From contig CAADWS010000157.1 of NCBI GenBank assembly GCA_900752815.1, positions 1-32,311 on the forward strand: 32,311 nt of DNA, in the 5' to 3' direction. Source of the DNA: Bacteroidaceae bacterium. Lineage in GTDB: Bacteria; Bacteroidota; Bacteroidia; Bacteroidales; Bacteroidaceae. Positions 1 through 8,742 of the stretch are shown piece by piece; positions within the stretch are counted from its first letter, which is position 1, and each line of letters begins with the position of its first letter. The translations under genes were made by a program, and so were the position numbers. The notes below the pieces were generated by a model. That model made no database searches. It worked only from the letters and a program-made list of their open reading frames with translations, and was not told the DNA's origin.

Positions 1-283
1 AGGACTTTAAAGGGTCAATCATATTGTAGCCAAAGGTGGGCAAATCCTGTTTGGCCAAAAGGGTCAAAGTCGCGTGGCTTTTCCAGTTGTGCATTAAAAT
101 CGGTTTGGGTTACAAAGATAAGTGATGGATGCCGTTTTCAAAGCAAACAAAAGCAGGAGAAAGGAAGAAATATGCAGCATCTTTGTTAATAAAGCATAAA
201 TATAAGGTTGCTAAAACGGCGAAAGTACTCTTTCTTTTTCTTTTCGTCAGGAAGTACACTTTTAGTACGCCCGATAAAAAGAA
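1..283. other. Non-coding stretch at left edge
   Basis: I see no convincing gene here. Short open frames have no recognisable family. The stretch holds a leftward promoter-like pair (113-142) and, at 221-268, three GTAC words (at 225, 254 and 265). One of these, CGAAAGTACT, also occurs upstream of dapB. The T-rich minus strand at 271-286 belongs to the tRNA-Leu terminator. Confidence 0.5.
113..142 (-). promoter_or_regulatory. Putative Bacteroides-type promoter reading off the left edge
   Basis: On the minus strand TTTG (139-142) is followed by 18 bases and then TATCTTTG (113-120). This fits the Bacteroidota sigma-ABfr consensus TTTG / TAnnTTTG, one base short of the usual 19-21 spacing. Transcription would run leftward, so the gene lies outside the window, with a leader of at least about 100 nt inside it. 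Confidence 0.45.
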
Positions 284-317
284 AAACCCTTGATAATCAA
301 CTGATTGTCAAGGGTTT
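284..317 (-). terminator. Intrinsic terminator of tRNA-Leu
   Basis: A perfect 10-bp inverted repeat (AAACCCTTGA at 284-293 with TCAAGGGTTT at 308-317) sits 4 bases beyond the tRNA 3' end. On the minus strand it is followed by a T-rich run (271-286). This is a standard rho-independent terminator for the minus-strand tRNA. Confidence 0.85.
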
Positions 318-321
318 GAAG

Positions 322-405
322 TACCCAGAGCCGGGGTCGAACCGGCACAGGGGTGAACCTACTGGTGTTTGAGACCAGCGCGTCTACCGATTCCGCCATC
401 TGGGC
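322..405 (-). tRNA. tRNA-Leu (anticodon CAA)
   Basis: The minus strand folds as an 84-nt class II tRNA. The acceptor GCCCAGA pairs with TCTGGGT (terminal G-U), with discriminator A at 322. The anticodon stem-loop CTGGT-CTCAAAC-ACCAG has anticodon CAA, reading UUG leucine. The long variable arm and the T-loop GGTTCGACCCC are typical of tRNA-Leu. CCA is not encoded. It stands alone, with its own promoter (439-469) and terminator (284-317). Confidence 0.96.
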
Positions 406-438
406 TTCTGCATATCGATGTTTTTCCGATTTGCGATG

Positions 439-469
439 CAAAGATAGGGGTTTTCTTGGAATCTGCAAA
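439..469 (-). promoter_or_regulatory. Promoter of tRNA-Leu, perfect Bacteroides consensus
   Basis: On the minus strand TTTG (466-469), a 19-base spacer and TATCTTTG (439-446) match the Bacteroidota TTTG-N19-TAnnTTTG consensus exactly. The -7 box lies 33 bases before the mature tRNA 5' end at 405, leaving a short 5' leader to be removed by RNase P. Confidence 0.85.
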
Positions 470-598
470 GTTTTTTGCGGAAAAAAGAAATTTTTCTCTT
501 CTTTATCTAATTTTGACGTTGTCTTTGAGGAAATACTAGTAACTTAGCCGTAGAACCCGATAGAGGTAAAATGTAACCTTGTAAATCGTAATAACTGC

Positions 599-1693
599 AT
601 GGAAAAGAACAATAAAAATTGTTATTGCATCATTTTGGCCGGCGGTGTCGGCCGGCGCCTTTGGCCTACGAGCCGGAAGGCTTTCCCTAAACAGTTTCTT
701 GATTTTTTCGGGGTGGGGCGTTCGCTGTTGCAGCTCACTTATGACCGCTTTGTCCGTTTCATTCCGAAGGAAAATATCATTGTTTCTACGTTTTGGGAGT
801 ATAAGCAACTGGTGCAGGAACAATTGCCAGAATTGGATGAAACTCAGATTTTGGGAGAACCGGTGCGTCTCTCCACTTTGCCGGCGGTGGCATGGGCTAC
901 TTTTCATGTGGTGCAGAGGAATCCCGAAGCCTGTTTTGTGGTGACCCCTGCCGATCAGCATATTCTGGAACAGGAACTTTTTGAAAAGGATGTGCTTGAC
1001 GGCCTGGATTTTGTGCAGGCACACCGTGAATTTCTGGCCATGGGAGTGCGTCCGACGATGCCGAATACCCGTTACGGATATATCCAGATGGGAATACCCG
1101 CCCAGCGTGAAGGGTTGTATCACGTAAAATCGTTCTCGGAAAAGCCGGAACTGGATTTTGCCCGATTGTTTGTGGACAGTCATGAATTTCTTTGGAATAC
1201 AGGACTTTTCCTTTGGGGGCCGCAGGCTACGAAAGTTATGCTTCGGAATTTGCCGCCGATGCTGTTGAGCCGTTTGGCAGAGGACGGGTTGCCGCTTGCG
1301 CCGGAAGAGGAGCGCGAACTGGTGCAGCAGTATTATCCCTCGAACAGTAATGAGGCGGTCGACCTGAAAATTCTCGAGGAATGTGAGCATGCCTATGTGA
1401 AGGAATGCAGTTTCGGCTGGGCGGATATAGGCTGCTGGTCGGAACTGCTGTCGGAGAGCCGCCGCGACGTGGATGGAAATGCTTGCGTAGGTTCGCAGCA
1501 AGTGATGTTTTCCGGTACGCGAAACACTGTCGTAAGCCTGCCGGAAGGAATGGGGGCTGTGATCAAGGGACTTGACGGCTATGTGGTGGCCCAGCAGGGC
1601 AATATGCTGGTGGTGTGTCCCAACAGTGACCCGGCGCAAGTGCGTCAGATGGCCGATGAGGCGCAGATGAAGCTTGGCGATGCTTATCTGTAA
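599..1693 (+). CDS. manC: Mannose-1-phosphate guanylyltransferase (GDP-mannose pyrophosphorylase)
   Basis: Cytosolic enzyme that makes GDP-mannose from mannose-1-phosphate and GTP. GDP-mannose feeds GDP-fucose and surface polysaccharide or glycoprotein synthesis. The 364-residue product opens with the sugar-nucleotidyltransferase signature: LAGGVGRRLWPTSR at residues 13-26, then KAFPKQF. FSEKP near residue 180 is the second conserved sugar-binding motif. It is the single-domain form; the C-terminal phosphomannose isomerase domain of long (about 470 aa) ManC fusions is absent. The ATG at 599 gives a family-like N-terminus. A possible -7 box, TAATTTTG, lies at 508-515, but I see no matching -33 box. 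A strong terminator (1743-1780) follows, so it is probably monocistronic. The assignment is secure at family level; the symbol is by homology. Confidence 0.9.
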   Translation: MEKNNKNCYCIILAGGVGRRLWPTSRKAFPKQFLDFFGVGRSLLQLTYDRFVRFIPKENIIVSTFWEYKQLVQEQLPELDETQILGEPVRLSTLPAVAWATFHVVQRNPEACFVVTPADQHILEQELFEKDVLDGLDFVQAHREFLAMGVRPTMPNTRYGYIQMGIPAQREGLYHVKSFSEKPELDFARLFVDSHEFLWNTGLFLWGPQATKVMLRNLPPMLLSRLAEDGLPLAPEEERELVQQYYPSNSNEAVDLKILEECEHAYVKECSFGWADIGCWSELLSESRRDVDGNACVGSQQVMFSGTRNTVVSLPEGMGAVIKGLDGYVVAQQGNMLVVCPNSDPAQVRQMADEAQMKLGDAYL

Positions 1694-1742
1694 TGATGCG
1701 CCGGCCTGGCGTTGAATTTTGTGAAGCAATACAAAAGTGTTG

Positions 1743-1780
1743 TCCGCTCCCGGGGCGAAGTTCCCGGGGCGGATTTTTTT
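1743..1780 (+). terminator. Intrinsic terminator after manC
   Basis: A G+C-rich stem (TCCGC plus CCCGGG, 1743-1754, against CCCGGGGCGGA, 1763-1773, with one bulged T) is followed by seven Ts at 1774-1780. It sits 50 bases after the manC stop. Confidence 0.88.
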
Positions 1781-1936
1781 GACAGGAAACATCTTGTCCG
1801 GGTGGTGGCCCGAACCGCGTGCCGGCAGGAGGATATGGAGGAGACATGTCCTTTAATGGTTGGTCTTTCTGCATGTTTGGAAGGAAGAAATGGCGGATTT
1901 TCGGTCTGTTAAGCCGGTCAACTATGAAAAAAAATG

Positions 1937-1944
1937 TATCTTTG
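1937..1944 (+). promoter_or_regulatory. -7 promoter box for the GNAT gene
   Basis: TATCTTTG matches the Bacteroidota -7 element TAnnTTTG. No clear TTTG -33 box is visible 19-21 bases upstream. It lies 55 bases before the ATG at 1999, giving a leader of roughly 45 nt. The 156 bases between the manC terminator and this box hold nothing I recognise. Confidence 0.6.
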
Positions 1945-1998
1945 CGCTTTGACTGTATTTTACGTAAATTACGAGAGTAAATAAAGGAGACGACAGCT

Positions 1999-3132
1999 AT
2001 GCCGGTCGAAATCAAGAAAGTTGTTTCACGCGATGACTTAAAGAAGTTCATCCGTTTCAATTACGAATTTTATAAGGACAATCCGTATTCCGTGCCCGAC
2101 CTCTATGCGGACATGCTGCATACCTTTTCGCGGGAGAAGAATGCCGCCTTCGAATTTTGCGAAGCCGACTATTTCCTGGCCTGGCGTGACGGACGTGTGG
2201 TGGGGCGAGTGGCTGCCATCATCAACCGGCGGGCCAACGAGGCCTGGCAGACCCGTGCGGTGCGCTTCGGCTGGATTGATTTTATTGATGACATTGAGGT
2301 GAGCCGTGCCCTGATAGAGACGGTGAAGGCCTGGGGCCGCGAACGGGGAATGACCGAAATAGAAGGGCCTTTGGGTTTCACTGACATGGATGCCGAGGGC
2401 ATGCTGATTGAAGGTTTTGACCAGCTTTCGACCATGGCTACCATATATAATTATCCCTATTATCCGGAACACATGGCACGGCTGGGCCTGGAGAAGGCTG
2501 CCGACTGGGTGGAGATGAAAATCTATATTCCCGATGAGGTGCCTGAAAAACATCTGCGGATTTCCCGGATTATACAGGACAAGTATAAGTTGCATCTCCA
2601 TAAATATACCAGCAAGCGCGAAATCATCAGGACGGGCGCGGCGCGCAGAATCTTTGAACTGATTAATGATGCGTATGCCCCCCTGTTCGGCTTCTCCCGC
2701 ATGACCGACCGTCAGATTGACCAGTACGTCAGCGCTTATATTCCCATTATCGACTTGCGCATGGTGAGCATCGTGGAGGATGAAAACAATGACATCGTGG
2801 CCGTCGGCATCTCCATGCCGTCGCTCTCAAAGGCCTTGCAGAAGGCCAAGGGAAAATTCTTCCCCTGGGGATGGTACCACTTGCTCAAGGCGCTGTTCTT
2901 CAAGCGCCCGAAGGTGCTCGACCTGCTGCTGGTGGCCGTCCGTCCCGACTATCAGGGCAAGGGTGTCAACGCACTGCTTTTCACCGACCTGATTCCCGCT
3001 TATCAGCAGCTGGGGTATGAATATGCCGAGAGCAATCCGGAACTGGAGCAGAACGAGAAGGTGCAGGGGCAGTGGCAATACTTCCGCACTGAGCAGCACA
3101 AGCGCCGTCGTTGCTTCAAGGCCCCGCTTTGA
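1999..3132 (+). CDS. GNAT-fold N-acetyltransferase family protein
   Basis: A 377-residue cytosolic protein resembling the large GNAT-like proteins common in Bacteroidota. The best marker is VRPDYQGKGVNALLF around residues 312-326, which matches the acetyl-CoA pyrophosphate-binding motif (Q/R-x-x-G-x-G/A) of GNAT enzymes. The central part (GFTDMDAEGMLIEGFDQ near residue 127, then YNYPYYPEHMARLGLEK) is typical of this subfamily, whose substrate is unknown to me. The ATG at 1999 is preceded by AAAGGAG, an unusually good Shine-Dalgarno site for this phylum, so the start is firm. parE follows after 76 bases with no clear terminator, so read-through is possible. Fold confidence is high; the reaction is not assigned. 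Confidence 0.8.
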   Translation: MPVEIKKVVSRDDLKKFIRFNYEFYKDNPYSVPDLYADMLHTFSREKNAAFEFCEADYFLAWRDGRVVGRVAAIINRRANEAWQTRAVRFGWIDFIDDIEVSRALIETVKAWGRERGMTEIEGPLGFTDMDAEGMLIEGFDQLSTMATIYNYPYYPEHMARLGLEKAADWVEMKIYIPDEVPEKHLRISRIIQDKYKLHLHKYTSKREIIRTGAARRIFELINDAYAPLFGFSRMTDRQIDQYVSAYIPIIDLRMVSIVEDENNDIVAVGISMPSLSKALQKAKGKFFPWGWYHLLKALFFKRPKVLDLLLVAVRPDYQGKGVNALLFTDLIPAYQQLGYEYAESNPELEQNEKVQGQWQYFRTEQHKRRRCFKAPL

Positions 3133-3208
3133 GCCGGCAGGCCGCATTTTCCCGGAGTTGCCGGGTGTATCCATTCAGTTTGAATATTAAAGAAACCATA
3201 TAAATCCT

Positions 3209-5293
3209 ATGAGTGAGCAGGAAAATCTGTTGAACGAAGAGAGTGCCCGACAGGACGCACTGGCAACAGCCGGTGGACAGAAGGGTGCTTATACTGAGGA
3301 CAATATCCGTACGTTGGAGGGAGTGGAGCACATTCGGCGCCGTCCCGGTATGTATATCGGCCGGTTGGGCGACGGTGCCCATGCCGAGGACGGTATCTAC
3401 GTCTTGCTCAAGGAAACAATTGACAACAGTATCGACGAGTTTAACGAAGGTTACGGCAAGCGCATCGAAGTGAATATTACCGAAGAGGGTACTGCCGAAG
3501 TGCGCGATTATGGCCGCGGCATTCCTTTGGGTAAACTGGTGGATGCCGTTTCGCGGCTGAATACCGGCGGAAAGTACGACACTGCGGTCTTCACGGCTTC
3601 GGTGGGTATGAACGGTGTCGGTCTGAAGGCCGTCAATGCCTTGAGCCGCAGATTTGTGGCCCGCAGTTTCCGTGACGGACTGATGCACGAGGCTGTGTTT
3701 GAGTGCGGAAAGCTGGTTAGCGAGCAGGAAGGAGCTACCGAAGAGGAGAATGGTACTTATATCTTCTTTGAGCCTGATGCGGAACTCTTTATCGGCTACC
3801 GTTTTCGCAGTGAGTTTGTGGAGAACATGCTTCGCAACTATACTTATCTGAATACGGGACTGGCCATTTTCCATAACGGCCGGCGCATCGTGAGCCGTAA
3901 TGGCCTGGAGGACTTGTTGAATGACAACATGACGGCTCCCGGTCTTTATCCCATCATCCATCTGCAGGCCGACAATATTGATATAGCCTTTACGCATACT
4001 TCGCAGTATGGCGAGGAGTATTACTCTTTTGTCAACGGACAGCATACCACACAGGGAGGTACCCATCAGAGTGCGTTCAAGGAACATATTGCCCGCACCA
4101 TCAAGGAATATTTCGGCAAGAACTTTGATGTGCAGGACGTGCGCAACGGTTTGGTGGCAGCCATCTCCATCCGTGTCATCGAACCGCTGTTTGAGAGCCA
4201 GACCAAAATCAAACTCGGCTCTCTCACCATGGCCCCTGACAAGGATATGCACGGCAATCCCTTCCCGCTGTCGGGCGTGAGCGTCAATAAGTTCGTGGGA
4301 GACTTTATCAAGGAGAATGTGGATAATTATCTGCATAAGAATCTTGATGTAGCCGAGATTATCCAGCAGAAAATCCAGGAAAGCGAGAAAGAGCGCAAGG
4401 CCATTGCCGGTGTGACGAAGCTGGCGCGTGAGCGTGCCAAGAAGGCTAATCTTCACAACCGTAAACTGTGTGATTGCCGCGTTCATCTCAACGACCCTGC
4501 GCCCAAAAGCAAGCGCGGCGGCGAGGCAGACGAGGATGACCCGCGGTTTGAGAGTTCCATTTTCATCACCGAGGGAGATTCGGCAAGCGGTTCCATCACC
4601 AAAAGCCGCGACGTCAATACGCAGGCTGTCTTTTCGCTTCGAGGAAAGCCGCTCAACTGCTTCGGACTGACGAAGAAGGTGGTGTATGAGAATGAAGAGT
4701 TCAATCTGTTGCAGGCTGCACTCAATATTGAGGACGGACTCGACGGCCTTCGTTACAATAAGGTAATCGTGGCAACCGATGCCGATGTCGACGGGATGCA
4801 TATCCGTTTGCTGATGATAACCTTTTTCCTTCAGTTCTTCCCGGAGCTCATCAAGAAAGGCCATGTCTACATTTTGCAGACACCGCTTTTCCGTGTGCGC
4901 AACAAGAAGAAGAAGGAGAAGAAAGAAAAAAGTGCGGCCGGCAGCATCAGTGACAAGTCGGCCGGTGCAGCTATTCTGAAGAAGACTAAGAATGCGGAAC
5001 GTTCTGATTTCGAGACCATTTATTGTTACTCGGAGGAGGAACGGCTGGCAGCCATAGAGAAATTGTCGCCCAATCCCGAAATCACCCGATTCAAAGGTCT
5101 GGGTGAAATCTCTCCTGAAGAGTTCCGTTGCTTTATCGGTCCTGAGATGCGTCTTGAGCCGGTGTCGCTCCACAAAAGCGACCAGGTGAAGGAACTGCTT
5201 GAGTATTATATGGGCAAGAATACCATGGAGCGCCAGAACTTCATCATTGACAATCTGGTGGTGGAGGAAGATTTGGCCGAAGAGGACCTATAG
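3209..5293 (+). CDS. parE: DNA topoisomerase IV subunit B (ParE-type type IIA ATPase subunit)
   Basis: ATPase/Toprim subunit of a type IIA topoisomerase, working with an A subunit not encoded here to decatenate and relax DNA. The 694-residue product has the GHKL ATPase start ([10 protein letters not shown], then ETIDNSIDE, with the metal/ATP Asn), the DYGRGIP loop, the transducer domain, the Toprim motif TEGDSASGS (near residue 452) and DADVDG (near 522), and the C-terminal RFKGLGE motif. Around residue 565 there is a short lysine-rich insertion (KKKKEKKEK). The window also holds a more canonical gyrB (19322-21280), so this copy is best read as the topoisomerase IV paralogue. It leads a co-directional run with coaD, the S41 protease and queG. 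Separating ParE from a second GyrB by eye is an inference. Confidence 0.85.
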   Translation: MSEQENLLNEESARQDALATAGGQKGAYTEDNIRTLEGVEHIRRRPGMYIGRLGDGAHAEDGIYVLLKETIDNSIDEFNEGYGKRIEVNITEEGTAEVRDYGRGIPLGKLVDAVSRLNTGGKYDTAVFTASVGMNGVGLKAVNALSRRFVARSFRDGLMHEAVFECGKLVSEQEGATEEENGTYIFFEPDAELFIGYRFRSEFVENMLRNYTYLNTGLAIFHNGRRIVSRNGLEDLLNDNMTAPGLYPIIHLQADNIDIAFTHTSQYGEEYYSFVNGQHTTQGGTHQSAFKEHIARTIKEYFGKNFDVQDVRNGLVAAISIRVIEPLFESQTKIKLGSLTMAPDKDMHGNPFPLSGVSVNKFVGDFIKENVDNYLHKNLDVAEIIQQKIQESEKERKAIAGVTKLARERAKKANLHNRKLCDCRVHLNDPAPKSKRGGEADEDDPRFESSIFITEGDSASGSITKSRDVNTQAVFSLRGKPLNCFGLTKKVVYENEEFNLLQAALNIEDGLDGLRYNKVIVATDADVDGMHIRLLMITFFLQFFPELIKKGHVYILQTPLFRVRNKKKKEKKEKSAAGSISDKSAGAAILKKTKNAERSDFETIYCYSEEERLAAIEKLSPNPEITRFKGLGEISPEEFRCFIGPEMRLEPVSLHKSDQVKELLEYYMGKNTMERQNFIIDNLVVEEDLAEEDL

Positions 5294-5374
5294 CCGTTTT
5301 CATAACGAAACCAGGGGCGTGCGCAGGCTTTCCGAAAAAAAAGAGTGCCGCTCCTTTCCAAACACAGTTCAGAT

Positions 5375-5866
5375 ATGGAAAAAGAAAAGGAAATGCAGGC
5401 AGCGGCCGGTGCAACAGCGTCGGGCGGTAAGAAAATCGCGGTGTTCCCCGGTTCGTTCGATCCTTTCACCATCGGACATGCCAGCATTGTCACCCGCGGC
5501 TTGCCGCTTTTCGATGAAATCGTCATCGGTGTGGGTATTAACGAGAGCAAGCGTTCGCTCTTCAGTCATGAGGAGCGGGTGCAGGCCATCCGCGAGCACT
5601 ACAGAAACGAGCCGAAAGTGCGGGTGGTGAGTTATAACGACCTGACCATCGACCTGGCTCGTCGCGAAGGAGCCAAGTTCATTCTGCGCGGTTTGCGCTC
5701 CGTAAAGGATTTTGAGTATGAACGCGACATTGCCAATATGAATCATCGCCTTTCGGGGATTGAAACCATACTTCTTTTTACCGAACCCCAGTTCTCAAGC
5801 ATTTCTTCCAGTGTGGTGCGCGAACTGATTGCCTTCGGGAAGGATGTAACGGAGTTTCTTCCTTGA
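5375..5866 (+). CDS. coaD: Pantetheine-phosphate adenylyltransferase (CoaD)
   Basis: Catalyses the fourth step of coenzyme A synthesis: 4'-phosphopantetheine plus ATP gives dephospho-CoA plus PPi. The nucleotidyltransferase motif FPGSFDPFTIGH (residues 24-35, with TxGH at 32-35), the RGLRSVKDFEYE segment and the ISSSVVREL motif near the C-terminus are all diagnostic. I chose the ATG at 5375 (163 aa); the open frame extends 10 codons further upstream, but that leader is unlike the family. A start at 5393 is also possible, because the catalytic core only begins near residue 20. The gene lies 81 bases after parE and 61 bases before the S41 gene, so it is probably co-transcribed. Confidence 0.94.
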   Translation: MEKEKEMQAAAGATASGGKKIAVFPGSFDPFTIGHASIVTRGLPLFDEIVIGVGINESKRSLFSHEERVQAIREHYRNEPKVRVVSYNDLTIDLARREGAKFILRGLRSVKDFEYERDIANMNHRLSGIETILLFTEPQFSSISSSVVRELIAFGKDVTEFLP

Positions 5867-5927
5867 GCTTGCGGCAGATGCCTTTCCTTCAATGAATACA
5901 AAAACTATTTATACGAAAATAAACGAA

Positions 5928-7547
5928 ATGAAACGCGTTTTTCTTATTCTGAGTCTGGCAGCGCTGCTGTTGCCGGCCTGCGCCCAGAGTGGCGATGTCA
6001 GAATGGACGTTGATGTGGAGCAGGTGCGCAAGCTCCAGATAGCCCAGTTGGCCATCACGTCGCTCTATGTCGACAGTGTCGACCAGAAGAAACTGGTGGA
6101 GGATGCCATCAACGGCATGCTGGAGAAGCTTGACCCCCATTCCTCCTACACCAATCCCGAAGATACGAAGAAGATGAACGAACCGCTCGAAGGCAACTTT
6201 GAGGGTATCGGTGTGCAGTTCAATATGCTGGACGATACGCTCGTGGTGATTCAGCCTACGGCCAAGGGACCGAGCGAGCGGGCCGGTATTGTGGCTGGCG
6301 ACCGCATTGTAAGGGTTGACGACGAGGTGATTGCCGGTGTCAAGATGGACCGTGACAGCATTATGAAGAAGTTGCGCGGCCCCAAGGGTACCAAAGTGCG
6401 CCTGGGCGTGGTGCGCCGGGGAGCCAGCAGCGAACTGGTGTTCCATGTTACGCGTGACAAGATACCCGTCAATACCATCGATGCCGTATATATGATAGCG
6501 CCCAAGGTGGGTTACATCCATCTCGACCGTTTCGGTGCCACTTCAGGCAAGGAAGTGCATGATGCCATTGCCCGTTTGCAGTCAGAAGGCATGGAGTCGC
6601 TTATTTTCGACCTGCAGATGAACGGTGGCGGTTACCTCGGTGCCGCCAACGAAGTGGCCAGCGAGTTTTTGCCTTCCGGAGCGCTGGTGGTGTATACCGA
6701 CGGCCGCACGGCGCCCAAGCAAAGTCTGAACGCAACGGGCGGCGGACTCTTCCAGAAGGGCCGTCTGGTGGTGCTGGTGGATGAATATACGGCCTCGGCC
6801 GCCGAAATTGTCAGCGGAGCCGTGCAGGATCACGACCGCGGTGTCATTATCGGGCGTCGCACCTTTGGTAAGGGACTTGTGCAGCGGCCGATTGACTTGC
6901 CCGACGGTTCCATGATACGACTGACCGTTTCACATTATTATACCCCCTCGGGTCGTTGTATCCAGAAGCCCTATGTGAAGGGAAACATCACGGAGTATCA
7001 GAAGGATGTGCTCAACCGTCTGAACCATGGCGAGCTGACTTCGGTTGACAGCATCCATCTTGACAGCACCAAGGTGTACCGCACTCTGGTCAAGGGACGC
7101 ACAGTATATGGTGGCGGCGGCATCATGCCCGATATCTTCGTGCCGCTGGATACCACGCAGTATTCCATGTTCTATCGTGCGCTGAGCCGCAACAACCTCA
7201 TCAACGATGCAACGCTCAAGTTTGTCGACCAGCACCGTAAGCAGATAGAGAAGGAATACAAGCACTTCACCGACTACATGGCGCATTATGAAGTGCCGCA
7301 ATCGATGATTGACGAACTGATAGCCACGGCGGCAAAGAAGAAAATCGTGCCGAAGGACGAGGCAGAGAAGCAGGAAACCATCAAGGATCTTCGCTTCATG
7401 CTCAAGGCGCTGATAGCCTATAACGTGTGGGACCGCTCGGAATATTTCCAGATGCTCAACCAGAAGAATGACGTCGTGCTGCGGGCCTTGCGTGAACTGG
7501 GCGTACAGCCGGCTGTGGCGGGAGGCAAGTCCCGTTCAGGTAAATAA
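5928..7547 (+). CDS. S41-family C-terminal processing peptidase, predicted lipoprotein
   Basis: Envelope serine protease of the CtpA/Tsp family. The 539-residue product begins with a lipoprotein signal (MKRVFLILSLAALLLPAC, lipobox LPAC, lipidated Cys18), so it should be anchored on the periplasmic side of a membrane. A PDZ domain (about residues 85-170, GIGVQFNMLDD to GAS) precedes the peptidase core. The Ser-Lys dyad is Ser290 in TASAAEIV and Lys315 in FGKGLVQ, spaced 25 as in the family. The C-terminal region is an extended helical segment typical of the Bacteroidota form. An upstream ATG at 5892 would hide the signal peptide and is rejected. In this order (topoisomerase B, coaD, S41) it looks like a conserved Bacteroidales run. 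Confidence 0.9.
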   Translation: MKRVFLILSLAALLLPACAQSGDVRMDVDVEQVRKLQIAQLAITSLYVDSVDQKKLVEDAINGMLEKLDPHSSYTNPEDTKKMNEPLEGNFEGIGVQFNMLDDTLVVIQPTAKGPSERAGIVAGDRIVRVDDEVIAGVKMDRDSIMKKLRGPKGTKVRLGVVRRGASSELVFHVTRDKIPVNTIDAVYMIAPKVGYIHLDRFGATSGKEVHDAIARLQSEGMESLIFDLQMNGGGYLGAANEVASEFLPSGALVVYTDGRTAPKQSLNATGGGLFQKGRLVVLVDEYTASAAEIVSGAVQDHDRGVIIGRRTFGKGLVQRPIDLPDGSMIRLTVSHYYTPSGRCIQKPYVKGNITEYQKDVLNRLNHGELTSVDSIHLDSTKVYRTLVKGRTVYGGGGIMPDIFVPLDTTQYSMFYRALSRNNLINDATLKFVDQHRKQIEKEYKHFTDYMAHYEVPQSMIDELIATAAKKKIVPKDEAEKQETIKDLRFMLKALIAYNVWDRSEYFQMLNQKNDVVLRALRELGVQPAVAGGKSRSGK

Positions 7548-7578
7548 AGGGCAGGCAGGAGTTCTCCCCACCATTGGT

Positions 7579-8589
7579 ATGGAAAGAAAGCTGACCCTGA
7601 AACAAATCAAAGCCGAGGCTGCCCGCCTCGGCTTTGATGCTTGTGGTGCGGCTCCGGCCGGTAGTCTGCCCCGTTGGCGCGTGGAGCAGTGGCGCAGTTG
7701 GCTGTCGGCCGGCCGCCATGCGACGATGGACTATCTGGCCCGCCATGCCGACCTCCGTTCCGACCCCCGCCTGCTGGTGGAGGGTGCGCGCACGGTGGTG
7801 TCGCTGGCGGTGAACTATCGGCCGTCCGAGGAGTTTCCCGCCGGTGCTTTCCGTCTGGCCCGCTATGCTTTGGGCCGCGACTATCACGAAGTGGTGAAGG
7901 AGCGCCTGTTGCAGCTTATGGCAGTTCTGGGACTGGTGCCCGGTGTTGACGGACGGGCCTTTTGCGACACGGCTCCAGTTGACGAGCATTACTGGGCCTG
8001 GCGCTGCGGACTGGGGTTTCTGGGCCGGCATACGCAGCTCATTGTGCCGGGAGTGGGGACTTACTGCTTCCTGGGCGAACTGGTGCTGACTGTGCCCGTG
8101 GAAGGCTGGCTGGAACAGCCGCCCGGGCAGACGGCGGCCGATGTCCTCTCGCCCGTCTGCCGGCACTGCCGGCGCTGCATCGGCGCCTGTCCTGCCGGTG
8201 CCTTGAGTGAAGAGGCCGGACTGGATGCCCGCCGCTGTCTGTCCTATCTGACCATCGAACACCGCGGTCCGCTGCCGCCCGCCACCGGCCTGCTGATGGG
8301 TCGCTGCCTGTATGGCTGCGACCGTTGTGCCGAGGTGTGCCCCTACAATGCTGTCGCGAAGCCGGCGGCCTGGCCCGAATTCCGGCCGCGTCCGGAACTG
8401 CTGGCCATGCAGGCGGCCGATTGGCCCCGGCTGACGGTGGAGCAATATCGCACGCTTTTCAAGGGAAGTGCCGTCAAGCGGGCTAAGTATGAAGGGCTGA
8501 TGCGCAATGTCGGGGCGCTGGTTGAGGCCGGTGCTGTTCCCGCCGATGATACATCTTCAGCAGAAAAAGGCAAGGAGCCGGAATCGTGA
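7579..8589 (+). CDS. queG: Epoxyqueuosine reductase (QueG)
   Basis: Cobalamin-dependent iron-sulfur enzyme for the last step of queuosine synthesis, reducing epoxyqueuosine to queuosine at tRNA position 34. The 336-residue product has the N-terminal substrate/cobalamin region (ending near CGLGFLGRHTQL) and two 4Fe-4S ligand sets: C194, C197, C200 and C204 (CRHCRRCIGAC), and C243, C247, C250 and C254 (CLYGCDRCAEVC). The ATG at 7579 is 29 bases after the S41 stop; the longer frame from 7468 overlaps that gene and is rejected. The final codons (GKEPES) lie inside the terminator hairpin, so the very C-terminus is set by the terminator sequence. Family assignment is secure. Confidence 0.93.
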   Translation: MERKLTLKQIKAEAARLGFDACGAAPAGSLPRWRVEQWRSWLSAGRHATMDYLARHADLRSDPRLLVEGARTVVSLAVNYRPSEEFPAGAFRLARYALGRDYHEVVKERLLQLMAVLGLVPGVDGRAFCDTAPVDEHYWAWRCGLGFLGRHTQLIVPGVGTYCFLGELVLTVPVEGWLEQPPGQTAADVLSPVCRHCRRCIGACPAGALSEEAGLDARRCLSYLTIEHRGPLPPATGLLMGRCLYGCDRCAEVCPYNAVAKPAAWPEFRPRPELLAMQAADWPRLTVEQYRTLFKGSAVKRAKYEGLMRNVGALVEAGAVPADDTSSAEKGKEPES

Positions 8590-8610
8590 AATCCGGTCCT
8601 TGCCTTTTTT
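8569..8610 (+). terminator. Terminator overlapping the queG stop
   Basis: GGCAAGGA-GCCGGA (8569-8582) pairs with TCCGG-TCCTTGCC (8592-8603), followed by a T run. The left arm encodes the last queG codons and the stop falls in the loop, so the hairpin ends the parE-coaD-S41-queG transcription unit. Confidence 0.85.
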
Positions 8611-8742
8611 CTTGTGCCGGCCCTTTCTCTGAGGAGCCGGCACGGTTTGCTTCTTGCGGGTATGCGCTGCCTTCTGTGCTCCGTCATCCGGTCCCGCCCG
8701 GCTACGAAGTGATGCTACACGGCGGGTTCCGGGTTCTCCGGC

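Noticed and set aside
536..1792. 418-codon open frame antisense to manC
   Set aside because: Histidine/glutamine-rich translation with no family features, fully antisense to a clear enzyme gene; a by-product of codon bias.
3116..5173. 685-codon open frame antisense to parE
   Set aside because: Antisense to a conserved topoisomerase gene, no recognisable domain, no promoter or start context.
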